29,386 nt of DNA from Chara braunii (GCA_003427395.1 BFEA01000258.1:762289-791674), one strand, 5' to 3'. Counted from the first letter of the stretch, positions 10,052 through 19,700 are shown. Program-made: numbers and translations. The notes: generated from the letters alone by a model not told the origin.

Positions 10052-10122
10052 GACTGTTGAAGTGATAGTACTATTGTCGTTATAAATTATTATTGTTATT
10101 ATTATAATTATTATTATTATTA
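9961..10122. repeat. (ATT)n microsatellite, two blocks
   Basis: A nearly pure ATT block lies at 9961-10050, then a 35-bp interruption and a second interrupted block at about 10085-10122. A poly-leucine frame here is purely repeat-derived. Confidence 0.97.
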
Positions 10123-10525
10123 TTTGGCCCTGCTTCCGCTGTTTGCCACGTGCGAGATGGGCAACGCACCCACCGACGGCATCGTGAGGCCTGATCCGCC
10201 AATCAGTGCGACTCGTAGAATATGTGCGTGAGCCTGACAAGTCCCCCATGCTGTATGGCGGACCGTGCCGAGCCCCGATAAAAGAGAAAAAGAGAGGGTC
10301 GGACCGGACAACAAAAGCACAGGCAGACCAATACAGGCACACACCGACAGCTGACAAATCAACAATCAGACAGACAAATAAATAAACAGACATGCGGAGA
10401 GAAATGCTTACCGGGTTGTTTGGGCTGGCGCAGTTGCTGATCAGACAACAAGTTCTCGGGGCAGAGCGCATCCCCCAACATTGCGGTTTCATACCATAAA
10501 AGTGGCCTGTATACGTATATAACGA
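10123..10525. other. Spacer with CAGACA-rich segment (module D-like)
   Basis: 10123-10300 has no recognisable gene. 10310-10400 is rich in CAGAC and AAAT words like module D at 11325-11480 and 13735-13825, so this may be a degraded D module. Confidence 0.4.
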
Positions 10526-10529
10526 ATTT

Positions 10530-10544
10530 ATTATTATTACTGAA

Positions 10545-10587
<43 letters not shown>

Positions 10588-10613
10588 TATTATTATTATT
10601 ATTACTATTATCA
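10530..10613. repeat. (ATT)n microsatellite
   Basis: ATT units with a few interruptions, lying just before module C copy 1. Confidence 0.97.
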
Positions 10614-10619
10614 TGCATA

Positions 10620-11325
10620 ATCAGGCTCGCTTTCCTTCCCACTTCACCTGCATATGAACAGATGGCACATCACACTGGCGACAAGCGCCCACTCAAAGCC
10701 CAAGGACATGGCAAACGAGAACACAGTTTGAATGCAAAAGCTCGCTTCAGATGGGTATAATGTTGATGCACCCAACAACTCTCTGTTCATCATCGTGCTC
10801 AACTCCACTGCTCACATTCCCTCAACTCAGGATCACCATGGGTATCCCACACATGACACTCCCGCACGCTTCCTGCATTCACTTACAATTAAGTCTACGA
10901 TGTTTCTTCTCAGCCCACTTCGGCGTCGGACACATCTGCAAACCACCTCGCATAAGTCGCTCAAGCAGCGCCTCAGCAAGGCTTACACATGAATGAATGA
11001 AAGGCTAGACACTGCATCCTGATCTATGCTTTCGTTCGGTATTAGTCTGCTGCATTTCCATTGGCCCTGGTGCACACTATTCCGCATGGTACTTGCTGAC
11101 TGGACTAAGTGAGACTGCTACTAGGTACTGCTGACTCGGCACTGGTAGACTCCACCACTGCCCTCTTGCCTCTAGTCGGCTGTGAGCAACGGTTGAAGGG
11201 TCGCTGTCTGACCTTCCGGAAAACTGCAGACTTTGGCCTCTCGGTCACTATTGCAGCTACAACCTTGACCTTTCAGTCTGAAGGAACTGCACCCTTGACC
11301 GGTTAGGACTGCTAAAGACAAGACA
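10620..11325. mobile_element. Composite repeat, module C copy 1
   Basis: Aligns with 13131-13740. Shared landmarks: CTTCAGCCCACTTC versus CTCAGCCCACTTCG, CACCTCGCA versus CACCCCGCA, GAATGGATGAATGGCTGGGC versus GAATGAATGAAAGGCTAGAC, GACTGGAC, GTGAGACTG, GGTACTGC, CTGACCTTCCG and TTTGACCTTTC versus CTTGACCTTTC. Frames differ between copies and none is long, so it is not coding as it stands. Confidence 0.6.
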
Positions 11326-11540
11326 CAGAAGTAGAGAAAGAGAGAGAGGGACAAACAGGCAACAGACAGACAGACACAGATGATCAGACGGACCAATTCA
11401 GACAGACAGGCAAACAAAGAGTAAAACAGACAAACAGACAGATGAGCCAGGAACGGTCAGACAAAACATACACAGGCAGAAGGAGACCGAGTATTAGACA
11501 GATGGACATATGGAGAGAGAAAGAAAGCAGGAGGAATGAA
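11326..11540. repeat. Module D: interspersed CAGACA-rich low complexity
   Basis: Repeated ACAGACAGACAG, CAAACA and GGCA words join modules C and A. A similar stretch follows the second C module at 13735-13825. Confidence 0.7.
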
Positions 11541-11544
11541 TGCG

Positions 11545-11943
11545 CGATGGTCCTGGGTACACGTGGCATCTGTGAGTTGGGGAGCGAGGTTGTGAGTGGT
11601 GCGGGTGACAAGTCCGATGCTGAAGGCGATGGCATTGACCGAGACCTACTCATACTTCAGGGAGTTGTTGACGTCATCCGTGGCATAATAGAATAGTTCG
11701 GCCAGATAAGATCTGCCCTCTGTAGCCTGGGTACTGAAGTGCCAGATAGGAAATCGACATCGGTTCATTTTTTATGATGATGGACTATTCGTACATTATC
11801 ACCTGTGAGCCTTTGCTGAGCTCCTATCTGGTGGAACTCGTGATACAACTCTACTTTTGGTTCGGGGTTACGACTCTCTGGTCTTTATGTGTATGATACT
11901 GTTTGATTGTTGAAGCTCGTTATTGCTTATCTTCCTTACATAG
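11545..11943. mobile_element. Composite repeat, module A copy 2
   Basis: Collinear with 9522-9955. Together with the C and D modules to its left it makes the most complete copy (about 10620-11943) of a C-D-A element in this window. Confidence 0.6.
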
Positions 11944-12185
11944 TGTTGTAAAAAGGGCTTATATCCAATTCAGACCCTGTCTGACAAATGCAGCATAGTG
12001 GGGCCGCTCGCCCAGGACCCAATTCGTGAAAACAGATCAACGGCCATGTTCTCTGGGTCAAAAGTCACATCCTAACTAAGTAAAAGTCAATAGCAAAGGT
12101 TATAGTTGTGCCCCTGGACGAACAGTTGCAATGATCAGATATAGGAGTCACGTCTGTTCATCCAGGGGGCGTGCAAGTCATGCTT

Positions 12186-12248
12186 GTTCATGCAGGACAT
12201 GTGTCTGTACGTGCAGCATGTGTGTCTGTTCGTACAGAATGTGTGTCT
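12186..12248. repeat. Minisatellite, three 21-bp units
   Basis: Units at 12186-12206, 12207-12227 and 12228-12248 follow GTTCGTGCAG.ATGTGTGTCT with small changes. A decayed unit lies upstream at about 12153. The period is a multiple of three, so a seven-residue repeat appears in the forward frame, but no supported gene surrounds it. Confidence 0.9.
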
Positions 12249-13060
12249 GTTTGGGTTGTAGAAGTACCTCGTCCAATAGAAGTTAAAAGGTTGATTCTCA
12301 GTCACGGATTAAGTAAGAGGGACAGTCTAGATACAGGCCCCAAGTCTGAAAATTCAGGCCTGAGGGCCGCAGCAGCAACTGACCTTGAGGGAAAGGTACT
12401 GGGACACACTCTACGCAGCCTGGGATAGGGAAAAAGTTCTGAGGGAGGCTGATTCAGGCCTCACAAAGGCCACGACATGAGTATAAGAACATGCCAACCT
12501 CCCTGCACGACAGATCTTCACTGGCATTAATGCGTGGAAGTGTCGTGGCACTTGTGCGCTAGCATGCAAGAAGAGAGTGCTGGCTTGATGTTGCGCAAGA
12601 GAGAGAAGTGTTGGGCGCTGGTTGCTGAGCAGCCATAGCTGCGCCAACCTGTGTTAGTAGTAGAAGGGTTAGTGTTAGTAGATATTAGTGAGTGGTATTC
12701 AAAGTAGATCCTCGTGTGTTAGGGAGTATGCATGCATGGTGTGAGGTAGAGGGGAGACCGGGACTATGATATTGAGATAAGGAAAGAGAGAGAAGACATA
12801 CAGGGGGAAAAAGAGCTATGTGGATTCTTGCCTTCTGTGCGCCAATTGTGAAGAAGGAGGAAGACTTATGACCCTGTTACGGCGTTGTACGTTCTGAACC
12901 TGTGACAATCTCTCTTAATCTTGTGATTATAATTGAGCTAAGCTCCTTGGTCTCGTCCATTTCTCATTAGAGCTTTGTGTGAGCTATTGCGATTCTGTGA
13001 AGTGTGTGTAAGTGCATGACATCTGGTGCACTCCAGTAAGTTATAAACAGTTGAGTTCCT
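12249..13060. other. No gene seen
   Basis: Spacer between composite repeat copies. Open frames are short and overlap on both strands, with no recognisable feature. Confidence 0.4.
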
Positions 13061-13066
13061 TGCATC

Positions 13067-13110
13067 ATTCTTATTATTCTTATTCTTATTCTTATTCTTA
13101 TTCTTATTAG
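13067..13110. repeat. (TATTCT)n microsatellite
   Basis: About six hexamer units, immediately left of module C copy 2. This parallels the (ATT)n at the left of copy 1. Confidence 0.95.
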
Positions 13111-13130
13111 TAAAATCAGATTTGTTTTCA

Positions 13131-13825
13131 TTCACACAACTCCCACTCTTACTCTCTTGGTTCGCACACACGAGATCACCCTGGATATTCCACAAGCATG
13201 CACACTAACAAGCACGCTGACTCAGCCATGGCCGCTCAACTCTGCTGGTGGTGGCTGCACAGTCTCTTCAGCCCACTTCATCTTCAGGCGACCCGCATAC
13301 CACCCCGCACGAGTCACTGTAGCAGCGTTCCCTCATGGCTCACGCAGGAATGGATGAATGGCTGGGCGCTGCCTTTTGATTTATACTTCTGCAGCTCGTT
13401 GATCTGACCCTCTCCCATGCCCATAGAGCACACAGTCACGTGCAAGTACTGGTTTGACTGGACCAGTGAGACTGGGACAGGGTACTGCCGAATCTGCAAG
13501 AGTGGGCCATGCCTTTTGCCGCTTGCTTGTGGCGTGATGGGAGTGGTGTGTGAAGAACCACTCCCTGACCTTCCGAAAGTTTGTGAATTGGGCCCTTCGA
13601 ACACTGTAGCAGCTAATACCTTTGACCTTTCCGAACTATAGCAGAACACGACCTAACCGAAATCCTAAAGCTGCAAACCCCGACTGCTGACTTAAACCCA
13701 TCGGGACAGACTTACTGACTGAGATAGGCGGATAAAAGAAAAGACAAACAAAAACAAATATGACAGACACTGACGGACAGACAGGGATAAACAGACTAAC
13801 AAACAAACAGGCACATAAAGGGGGA
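13131..13825. mobile_element. Composite repeat, modules C and D, copy 2
   Basis: The C module (13131-13740) aligns with 10620-11325 and is followed by the CAGACA-rich D module (13735-13825). A convincing A module does not follow, so this copy appears truncated. Confidence 0.6.
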
Positions 13826-14150
13826 GGGATAACAGACCTGGTGTGAGCTGGTGGTTAACAATGGTGATGACTTTGCGCGGATTGGTCCCTTATTTCAGAG
13901 AGCTCCGGGTGCGAGAATGAAGGAGGGATAGGAAAGATGAATGAAGTAGGCTTGGCACTGGGCACCCAACAACAAGGAGTGATTCCAGATGCTGTGTCAA
14001 TTTGGCCTGCAGGGCGGAATATTGACTTATTAACTTCGTTTGCATTGGTCCATTTGATAGATTATCAAAATGATTATACTCGCTGCATATACATAACTAC
14101 TTAGACATTCGTGTGATTTTTGCAACTTGGTTTTTCTAAATACATTCATA
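13826..14150. other. No gene seen
   Basis: Short spacer, without supportable coding or repeat content. Confidence 0.4.
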
Positions 14151-14157
14151 TTCCTCT

Positions 14158-14240
14158 CGTTATTATTATTATTATTATTATTATTTTTTTTTTTTTTTTT
14201 TTTTTTATTACTATTTTTATTATTAGTAGTATTATCATCA
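14158..14240. repeat. (ATT)n followed by a 23-nt T tract
   Basis: ATT units to 14183, a pure T run at 14184-14206, then interrupted ATT-type sequence. Confidence 0.95.
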
Positions 14241-14751
14241 TTATGATTTATTTATTGTTATTTACTGTTATTAAAATTGTTATTGATTCGGCAATTTGTG
14301 GTGCCCGGCAAGCCTCGTGCCGCCCTAAGTGAAGGCAGATCTGAATGACCACGAGGGGTCCTTGCCCCGACATTTTCTGATGAGAGACTCGGACGGTTGC
14401 TGAGATCTAGGTGATTGGAGTACAAATGGGGCTTCACCCTGGGCTGTTCCAAAGGCAACAACTGTGAACGTGCGTCGTTACACCTTACGGCGCACGCAGA
14501 GTAAGTCCGGCGCAATATGAAGTGGCCACAGGGCACTGAGAACGCGGCTTTGACTTCGCATCCGCGCGCTGGGCACTGAAATGGTATGAGCGGCAGCCAA
14601 AACATGGAGGCGTTAGCATACTATAGATAAGGATGCAGAACAGCGAGCATGTGTCCACGCAAATTGGCAAGTAGGATGAACAATTAGCACCCACTCACGA
14701 CCCTATGGAACCGGCATACAAGAACAACGGGCAGGTTGATATATATATATA

Positions 14752-14861
14752 TTTACCGGGCAGTTCTATTTGACGATATATATACACAGCCCCTCGTTTG
14801 TTGTCCTCTTCTCCCTCTCTGCCTACGGTTTACCGGGCAGTTCTATTTGACGATATATATA
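14752..14861 (+). repeat. 33-bp exact direct repeat
   Basis: TTTACCGGGCAGTTCTATTT plus the following 13 nt, which end in TATATA, occurs at 14752-14784 and again at 14829-14861, 77 bp apart. Both copies sit against TA-rich runs. 14245-14750 to the left holds no supportable gene. Confidence 0.95.
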
Positions 14862-15150
14862 TAAATATATCCGGGTTTGTGTGGAGAAGGGAAAGGGGTG
14901 CATGTATGCAAGGGAAGAAAGAAGGAGAAGAGAGAGGAAGGAGGAGGAAAGGAAAAGAAAGGACGAGATCGATGACAAAGAAGATGAAAAGTGAAACTCA
15001 TTCGTTTTCTTTTTCTTCTAATAAAAGATAAATTAATTATTGAAGTGAGAATGTTCGTACTACCATTTTCAGGAAGTTCATTATTTGTTTGTGACTGTCA
15101 TCTTTGATATTTGATGCCATTTGTTGATCGACGTCATGAGTAAGGGAGCG
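14862..15150. other. Purine-rich then AT-rich spacer
   Basis: GGAAGG/GAAAGG-rich at 14885-14970, otherwise without features. Confidence 0.4.
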
Positions 15151-15157
15151 AATCGGA

Positions 15158-15480
15158 ATGGAGAGTGAAAGGGGGTGGGGTACTAGAGGGAGATATCGTC
15201 ACGATGTGACGGTACCTACCTTCATCCTCCTCTGTTCTCTCTTTGATCTAATTCCCTTATTTCTTTTTTGTTCTCACACATGTCCAGGAAGTGATATTAT
15301 GTTCATTATCATTGTTATCACAATGCTATTAGAAGTAGTAAGGAGGATCAGACTCAAAGGAGTAAGGAACCCTGGAGAAGAGGGAGACATCGTCACCGTG
15401 TGATAGTGCCTACCTCGTCCATCCTTCCCTATACTCCCGTGTTCTAATCCCCTCATTCCCCTATGTTTCTGCAAATATCT
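15158..15480 (+). repeat. Two diverged direct repeats carrying hairpins
   Basis: GAGGGAGATATCGTCACGAT (from 15186) and GAGGGAGACATCGTCACCGT (from 15380) head two related units about 194 bp apart, each followed by GTGCCTACCT-like sequence and pyrimidine-rich DNA. Each has a triloop hairpin: GTCAC-GAT-GTGAC (15198-15210) and GTCAC-CGT-GTGAT (15392-15404). They appear to be the left part of the stem-loop array beyond the gap. Confidence 0.6.
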
Positions 15481-15533
15481 GAAGTAGAAAGATCTCCCTA
15501 AAATTGAAAATCTAATATGAGGAAGACGAATGT
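15439..15533 (+). repeat. 95-bp gap-flanking duplicate, left copy
   Basis: Identical over 95 bp to 16299-16393, and it ends exactly where the Ns begin. Confidence 0.97.
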
Positions 15534-16298
15534 NNNNNNNNNNNNNNNNNNNNNNNNNNNNNNNNNNNNNNNNNNNNNNNNNNNNNNNNNNNNNNNNNNN
15601 NNNNNNNNNNNNNNNNNNNNNNNNNNNNNNNNNNNNNNNNNNNNNNNNNNNNNNNNNNNNNNNNNNNNNNNNNNNNNNNNNNNNNNNNNNNNNNNNNNNN
15701 NNNNNNNNNNNNNNNNNNNNNNNNNNNNNNNNNNNNNNNNNNNNNNNNNNNNNNNNNNNNNNNNNNNNNNNNNNNNNNNNNNNNNNNNNNNNNNNNNNNN
15801 NNNNNNNNNNNNNNNNNNNNNNNNNNNNNNNNNNNNNNNNNNNNNNNNNNNNNNNNNNNNNNNNNNNNNNNNNNNNNNNNNNNNNNNNNNNNNNNNNNNN
15901 NNNNNNNNNNNNNNNNNNNNNNNNNNNNNNNNNNNNNNNNNNNNNNNNNNNNNNNNNNNNNNNNNNNNNNNNNNNNNNNNNNNNNNNNNNNNNNNNNNNN
16001 NNNNNNNNNNNNNNNNNNNNNNNNNNNNNNNNNNNNNNNNNNNNNNNNNNNNNNNNNNNNNNNNNNNNNNNNNNNNNNNNNNNNNNNNNNNNNNNNNNNN
16101 NNNNNNNNNNNNNNNNNNNNNNNNNNNNNNNNNNNNNNNNNNNNNNNNNNNNNNNNNNNNNNNNNNNNNNNNNNNNNNNNNNNNNNNNNNNNNNNNNNNN
16201 NNNNNNNNNNNNNNNNNNNNNNNNNNNNNNNNNNNNNNNNNNNNNNNNNNNNNNNNNNNNNNNNNNNNNNNNNNNNNNNNNNNNNNNNNNNNNNNNNN
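15534..16298. other. Assembly gap (765 N)
   Basis: Run of N. Any apparent open frame across it is meaningless. The flanking exact duplication suggests that two overlapping contig ends were not merged, so the real gap may be zero or negative. Confidence 0.99.
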
Positions 16299-16393
16299 GT
16301 GTTCTAATCCCCTCATTCCCCTATGTTTCTGCAAATATCTGAAGTAGAAAGATCTCCCTAAAATTGAAAATCTAATATGAGGAAGACGAATGT
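16299..16393 (+). repeat. 95-bp gap-flanking duplicate, right copy
   Basis: Identical to 15439-15533, beginning at the first base after the Ns. Confidence 0.97.
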
Positions 16394-16474
16394 TCAGACA
16401 GCCAGACATAACAGGGAGATTGTGGGAGCTCTTCCGGAGTTCAGGAGGACCTCTGGAGGCAGGGAACTTTTAAG
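16377..16474 (+). other. Possible small coding exon (unproven)
   Basis: An ATG opens a 33-codon frame (MRKTNVQTARHNREIVGALP...) rich in Arg, Gly and Glu. It runs to ...TTTTAAG followed by GTATGC, a fair 5' splice-site context. Beyond that the frame continues only through low-quality peptide. The first 17 bp are also in the duplicate left of the gap. No family is recognised, and chance is a serious alternative. Confidence 0.15.
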
Positions 16475-16837
16475 GTATGCATGCTTCATTCTTTTCCCAT
16501 ATACCCTTANAAGCTTCACCCTTCTATCAGACTGCCTGTGTGATTGTATGATATACTGTTTATGGTTTTCTTCACGAATAAAGTATCGAAAGCAAAAAAG
16601 TTATATGATTGGCATAAGAACCCTGCCTGATGGAAGAAACTTAGGAGAACCGAAAAGGAATATAGTTTGTTTGGTTTTGAATCATAAAGTCGTGTGATGG
16701 AGGCCCTCGTAGGGTCCTCACACTGCTTGTATGAGCTTATTAAACTGAATGATGGGGTAGTCGCCGTGCGATGTTACCCTGTCATTCATCTGAGTAAAGG
16801 GACAGTTTGATGAAATGTTTGTTTGAGTTCTGCACTA

Positions 16838-16871
16838 GTAACAAGGAGCAGCTGTGCAGTTTTCTTGTTAC
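16838..16871. repeat. 8-bp hairpin within the array
   Basis: GTAACAAG (16838-16845) pairs exactly with CTTGTTAC (16864-16871). An overlapping alternative pairs CTGCAC (16830-16835) with GTGCAG. Confidence 0.85.
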
Positions 16872-17369
16872 CTGACAGGCTAGGGTTAGAAAAATAATCC
16901 GGTACTCCCGTGGGATACATATTTCAAACGACTAACAAAAGCAAAGGTAGTAGAAGGCTCCCGTGGGGCTCTCCTATCAGTGATCTTACCAAACTTGAGA
17001 AAATGCTCACCGTGTGAGTACATAATCCCCCAAGTCTGGGTCGATCTGTCCGACTTCCCGTAGGAGTCGGCATACCCTTTTGCTCAAATACGATGCATGG
17101 ACGAGTAGGTAAACTGTCAGAGCTACTCAACCAAAAGTTGTTTTGATTTATCTCATTCGCATCAAACTGGAAGTAGGATGGCTCCCGGGAGGGTTATCCT
17201 ANTACTTGTTTGATCTGGGGATCGACTNACTAGGGGAAGGAATGAGGTAATTGTGTCTGGACAGTAGGGGGATAGTCCCGGGTGAGTAACCCTACTACTT
17301 GTATGAATATGATTGATGGAAGGCATGCTTGATTACTAATGGCGTATCTATTTAACATTGAAGCAGGAT

Positions 17370-17451
17370 ATAGGAGGCTCCCGTGGGGTTATTATTGCCT
17401 ACTTAACTCTATCTTAACTGGTCAAATAAGATGCTCCGGCAAAGGGAGGAT
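17370..17451 (+). repeat. 82-bp exact duplicate, left of adapter
   Basis: Identical to 17541-17622 with the junction adapter between them. This is best explained as the same locus read twice through a mate-pair chimera, not as a genomic duplication. Confidence 0.95.
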
Positions 17452-17457
17452 TTTGTG

Positions 17458-17495
17458 CTGTCTCTTATACACATCTAGATGTGTATAAGAGACAG
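17458..17495. other. Nextera mate-pair junction adapter (contaminant)
   Basis: CTGTCTCTTATACACATCT, the 19-bp Tn5 mosaic end used in tagmentation libraries, is followed directly by its reverse complement AGATGTGTATAAGAGACAG. Together these form the 38-bp circularisation junction of a mate-pair library. It is not genomic DNA. Confidence 0.98.
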
Positions 17496-17540
17496 CCCGT
17501 GGGGTAGACGTTTTCAAAACAACTAACAAAAGCAGAGGCA

Positions 17541-17622
17541 ATAGGAGGCTCCCGTGGGGTTATTATTGCCTACTTAACTCTATCTTAACTGGTCAAATAA
17601 GATGCTCCGGCAAAGGGAGGAT
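17541..17622 (+). repeat. 82-bp exact duplicate, right of adapter
   Basis: Identical to 17370-17451. See the adapter entry. The genuine locus probably contains this unit once. Confidence 0.95.
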
Positions 17623-17887
17623 GTAGTGTTTGCATGAGTCCGCTAATAAAATCCTAGCTCGTCTGACTCTGAGAAAGTAGTAAGGTGACTCCCGTAGGGC
17701 CATCCTATTACACTTTTGAGGATAGACTGAGCGTTGATCAAGGAGTGATAGATGGCTTCCGTGAAGACCGCCTATTACTAACTTGAATTCCATAATGACA
17801 CGCGGATCTGGAATGTTTTTCTGAATGTTGGGTTGAGTGTTGAGATGATTCGACCAGAACCTCCTAACTACCTGCTTAAATAATAAA

Positions 17888-17912
17888 TGGATACTCTCTT
17901 ATGAGTTATCCA
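17888..17912. repeat. Hairpin TGGATA/TATCCA within the array
   Basis: TGGATA (17888-17893) pairs with TATCCA (17907-17912), with ACTC/GAGT extending inside. It lacks the CGT loop, so it is a variant unit. Confidence 0.8.
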
Positions 17913-18259
17913 GTCGTCTGCATAAGACTGTTTGAGATAACTGATTGCATGAGGACTGCATGAACTCTGAAGGGTGGTTGAGTGCTCCCGTGGGGATACT
18001 TGACTATTCCTTTGACTAACCGTTCTGTCTGGAATTGATCAAAGTAGTGGAAGATTCTCAGGTGAATCAACCTATTACTCATGTATATCAGGACATGAAG
18101 ACGAGAAAGGGGAAAAGAGAGTGCTCCAGCGGGAGTGACTACTGGTGTCCTGAAAGAAGCCGAATAAAAGGAAAAGTACCGTGTAGAGAAAGAAGTAGAA
18201 AAAAATAAGTTCTACGTAGTCTTAGTTCATTGATAAACTCCTAAGAGAGAAACCGCCAA

Positions 18260-18315
18260 CTGACACGAGGTGATGTCAGCCGGACTACCACATAAGCACC
18301 AATGGGTGTGCTTAT
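18260..18315. repeat. Two adjacent hairpins
   Basis: CTGACA (18260-18265) pairs with TGTCAG (18274-18279). ATAAGCAC (18292-18299) pairs with GTGCTTAT (18308-18315), with CC/GG continuing the stem inward. Confidence 0.85.
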
Positions 18316-18490
18316 CTAAAGGAGAGAAAATGCAAGGACTGAGAGTAGGGAAAATAAGAGATCCCTACGACAACTTAGGACATAGACAAGCGACTCCTTG
18401 AACGAAAGGATAAGGGGTGTGACATACGACTTAGGTAGGTAGAAGTTAGGGGTTAGGCTTTGGGACATTAAACCTAAAACTCACAACCGG

Positions 18491-18513
18491 ATCTAAGGGT
18501 TTAACCCTTAGAT
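18491..18513. repeat. Perfect 11-bp-arm palindrome
   Basis: ATCTAAGGGTT, a single T, then AACCCTTAGAT. The one-base spacer makes it a DNA palindrome rather than a good RNA hairpin. Confidence 0.95.
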
Positions 18514-18630
18514 ATCAATAAGTGGGAAATCGAGTGGGGTGTTGAATCTTTGTTGAGTTGTGTGTGTGCAAGTCCATGTTTTAATCTACTGCAATTGAAG
18601 GAGAAGTCCTACATAAAGACCTCAAATTTT

Positions 18631-18648
18631 TGTTATCTCTCGATAACA
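18631..18648. repeat. Perfect 7-bp hairpin
   Basis: TGTTATC (18631-18637), a 4-nt loop, then GATAACA (18642-18648). Confidence 0.9.
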
Positions 18649-18799
18649 GGTCGTCCGTTGCCAATTCAAGTTTTCCGCCTTGACTTGATACTCACATCTA
18701 AAGTTAAACCCTACGGTCAGTAAGACTGTCACCAGTGGTCATTGCCTAAATGGTCTTGGTCACGCTCAAGGGTCATTTGAAGAAATGTGAGGGGATTGG

Positions 18800-19700
18800 G
18801 CTTACGTCTCAGGAAAGATAGAGTTGTCATGCATGGTTTGGGGAGGGAGGAACAATGTCAATGGTTGGTGGTTGACGCCGTTAGTGCATGGCATGTGAAC
18901 TGTCTTTACATTATTCTGTGCAGGTCTACTTTGTTCGTGGGTTTGGATTGAACTGGACCTGATCTGTTGAAGAGTCTTGGACACACAACACCTGTGAAAG
19001 TGGGAAGGGTTCCCTGTGGTAATACCTCCATATTCATTATCAGTCTTATATAACTTCTCTGTAATCTGTTGTTCAGTGATATAATGAGTAGAATAGAATA
19101 TCCTTGGTAGTGACAAGGTTTGTTTGCACAAGTGTTTAATGGAGACCCCCACTTTTCGGCCCTGGGTAACGATGAATGATCCTGAAATTAGGGTTTCGGG
19201 GTCAAATTTTGTGTGTTTTTGGAAAAAAAAAAAATTGCCTATTTTTGTTTTAGGAGAAGTTTGCTGTGCGTCAAATTTGGTGTCTTATGGTTTATTAGAA
19301 TTTGTGTTGTTAATCATCCTGAAAATCTTGAAATTTTGATGAAGTTGTTTTTTGGCAAAATTGCCTGAAAATGCACTTTTGAGTTGCTATTTTATGTGTT
19401 TTTTTAATTTTAATTTTTAATGTTTTTTTATAATATGTTAGTAACAAGTGCACTCTATAGATTTGTGTGAAGGTTGTTTGGGATGACCTTATGGTTTTCT
19501 TATAAATTGAGGTGAAAAATTGAAGGTCGGTTATACTTTTATCATAGTGGTCAGGAGGGGAATATGTTTTGGGAGCAGAAGCGGAAATAGACGACCATAT
19601 CAAAGTTTGACCTCAGTATCTAACGTGTCAGTTTTAGGCGTCTTACCGCGCGTACCCCATTTTGTGCTACAGCGATCGAACAAACGCCCTAGGCCGACCT
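18800..19700. other. No gene seen; T-rich on plus strand
   Basis: 19190-19460 is T-rich with a short A run at 19223-19234. Open frames are short on both strands. No protein family, RNA gene or repeat copy recognised. Confidence 0.4.

Larger units (their letters stand above)
16690..18155 (+). repeat. Array of related stem-loops, often with CGT triloop
   Basis: At least a dozen hairpins lie roughly 60-170 bp apart. Exact CGT-triloop cores: CCCT/AGGG (16704-16714), TCGC/GCGA (16761-16771), GGCTCC/GGGGCT (16956-16970), CTCAC/GTGAG (17006-17018), GGCTCC/GGGGTT (17547-17561), CTTC/GAAG (17756-17766) and CTCC/GGGG (17985-17995). Looser units are at 16902-16918, 17050-17070 and 17684-17700. Outer arms vary but match: GTGTGA/TCACAC (16692-16723), GAATGA/TCATTC (16747-16786), AAGTAGGAT/ATCCTA (17171-17201), GTAGGG/CCCTAC (17264-17295) and GGCAATA/TATTGCC (17537-17570). 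CAGGACA/TGTCCTG (18089-18152) closes a long one. No protein frame fits. Confidence 0.7.

Noticed and set aside
9888-10085. Poly-leucine frame and the overlapping poly-asparagine frame
   Set aside because: Direct translation of the (ATT)n microsatellite.
15498-16409. Long frames of about 270-303 codons across the gap
   Set aside because: They consist almost entirely of N-derived unknown residues.
16881-16888. TAGGGTTA telomere-like motif
   Set aside because: Single short occurrence, no tandem array.
16690-18155. CRISPR array
   Set aside because: Repeats are not identical, spacing is irregular, there are no cas genes and the DNA is eukaryotic.
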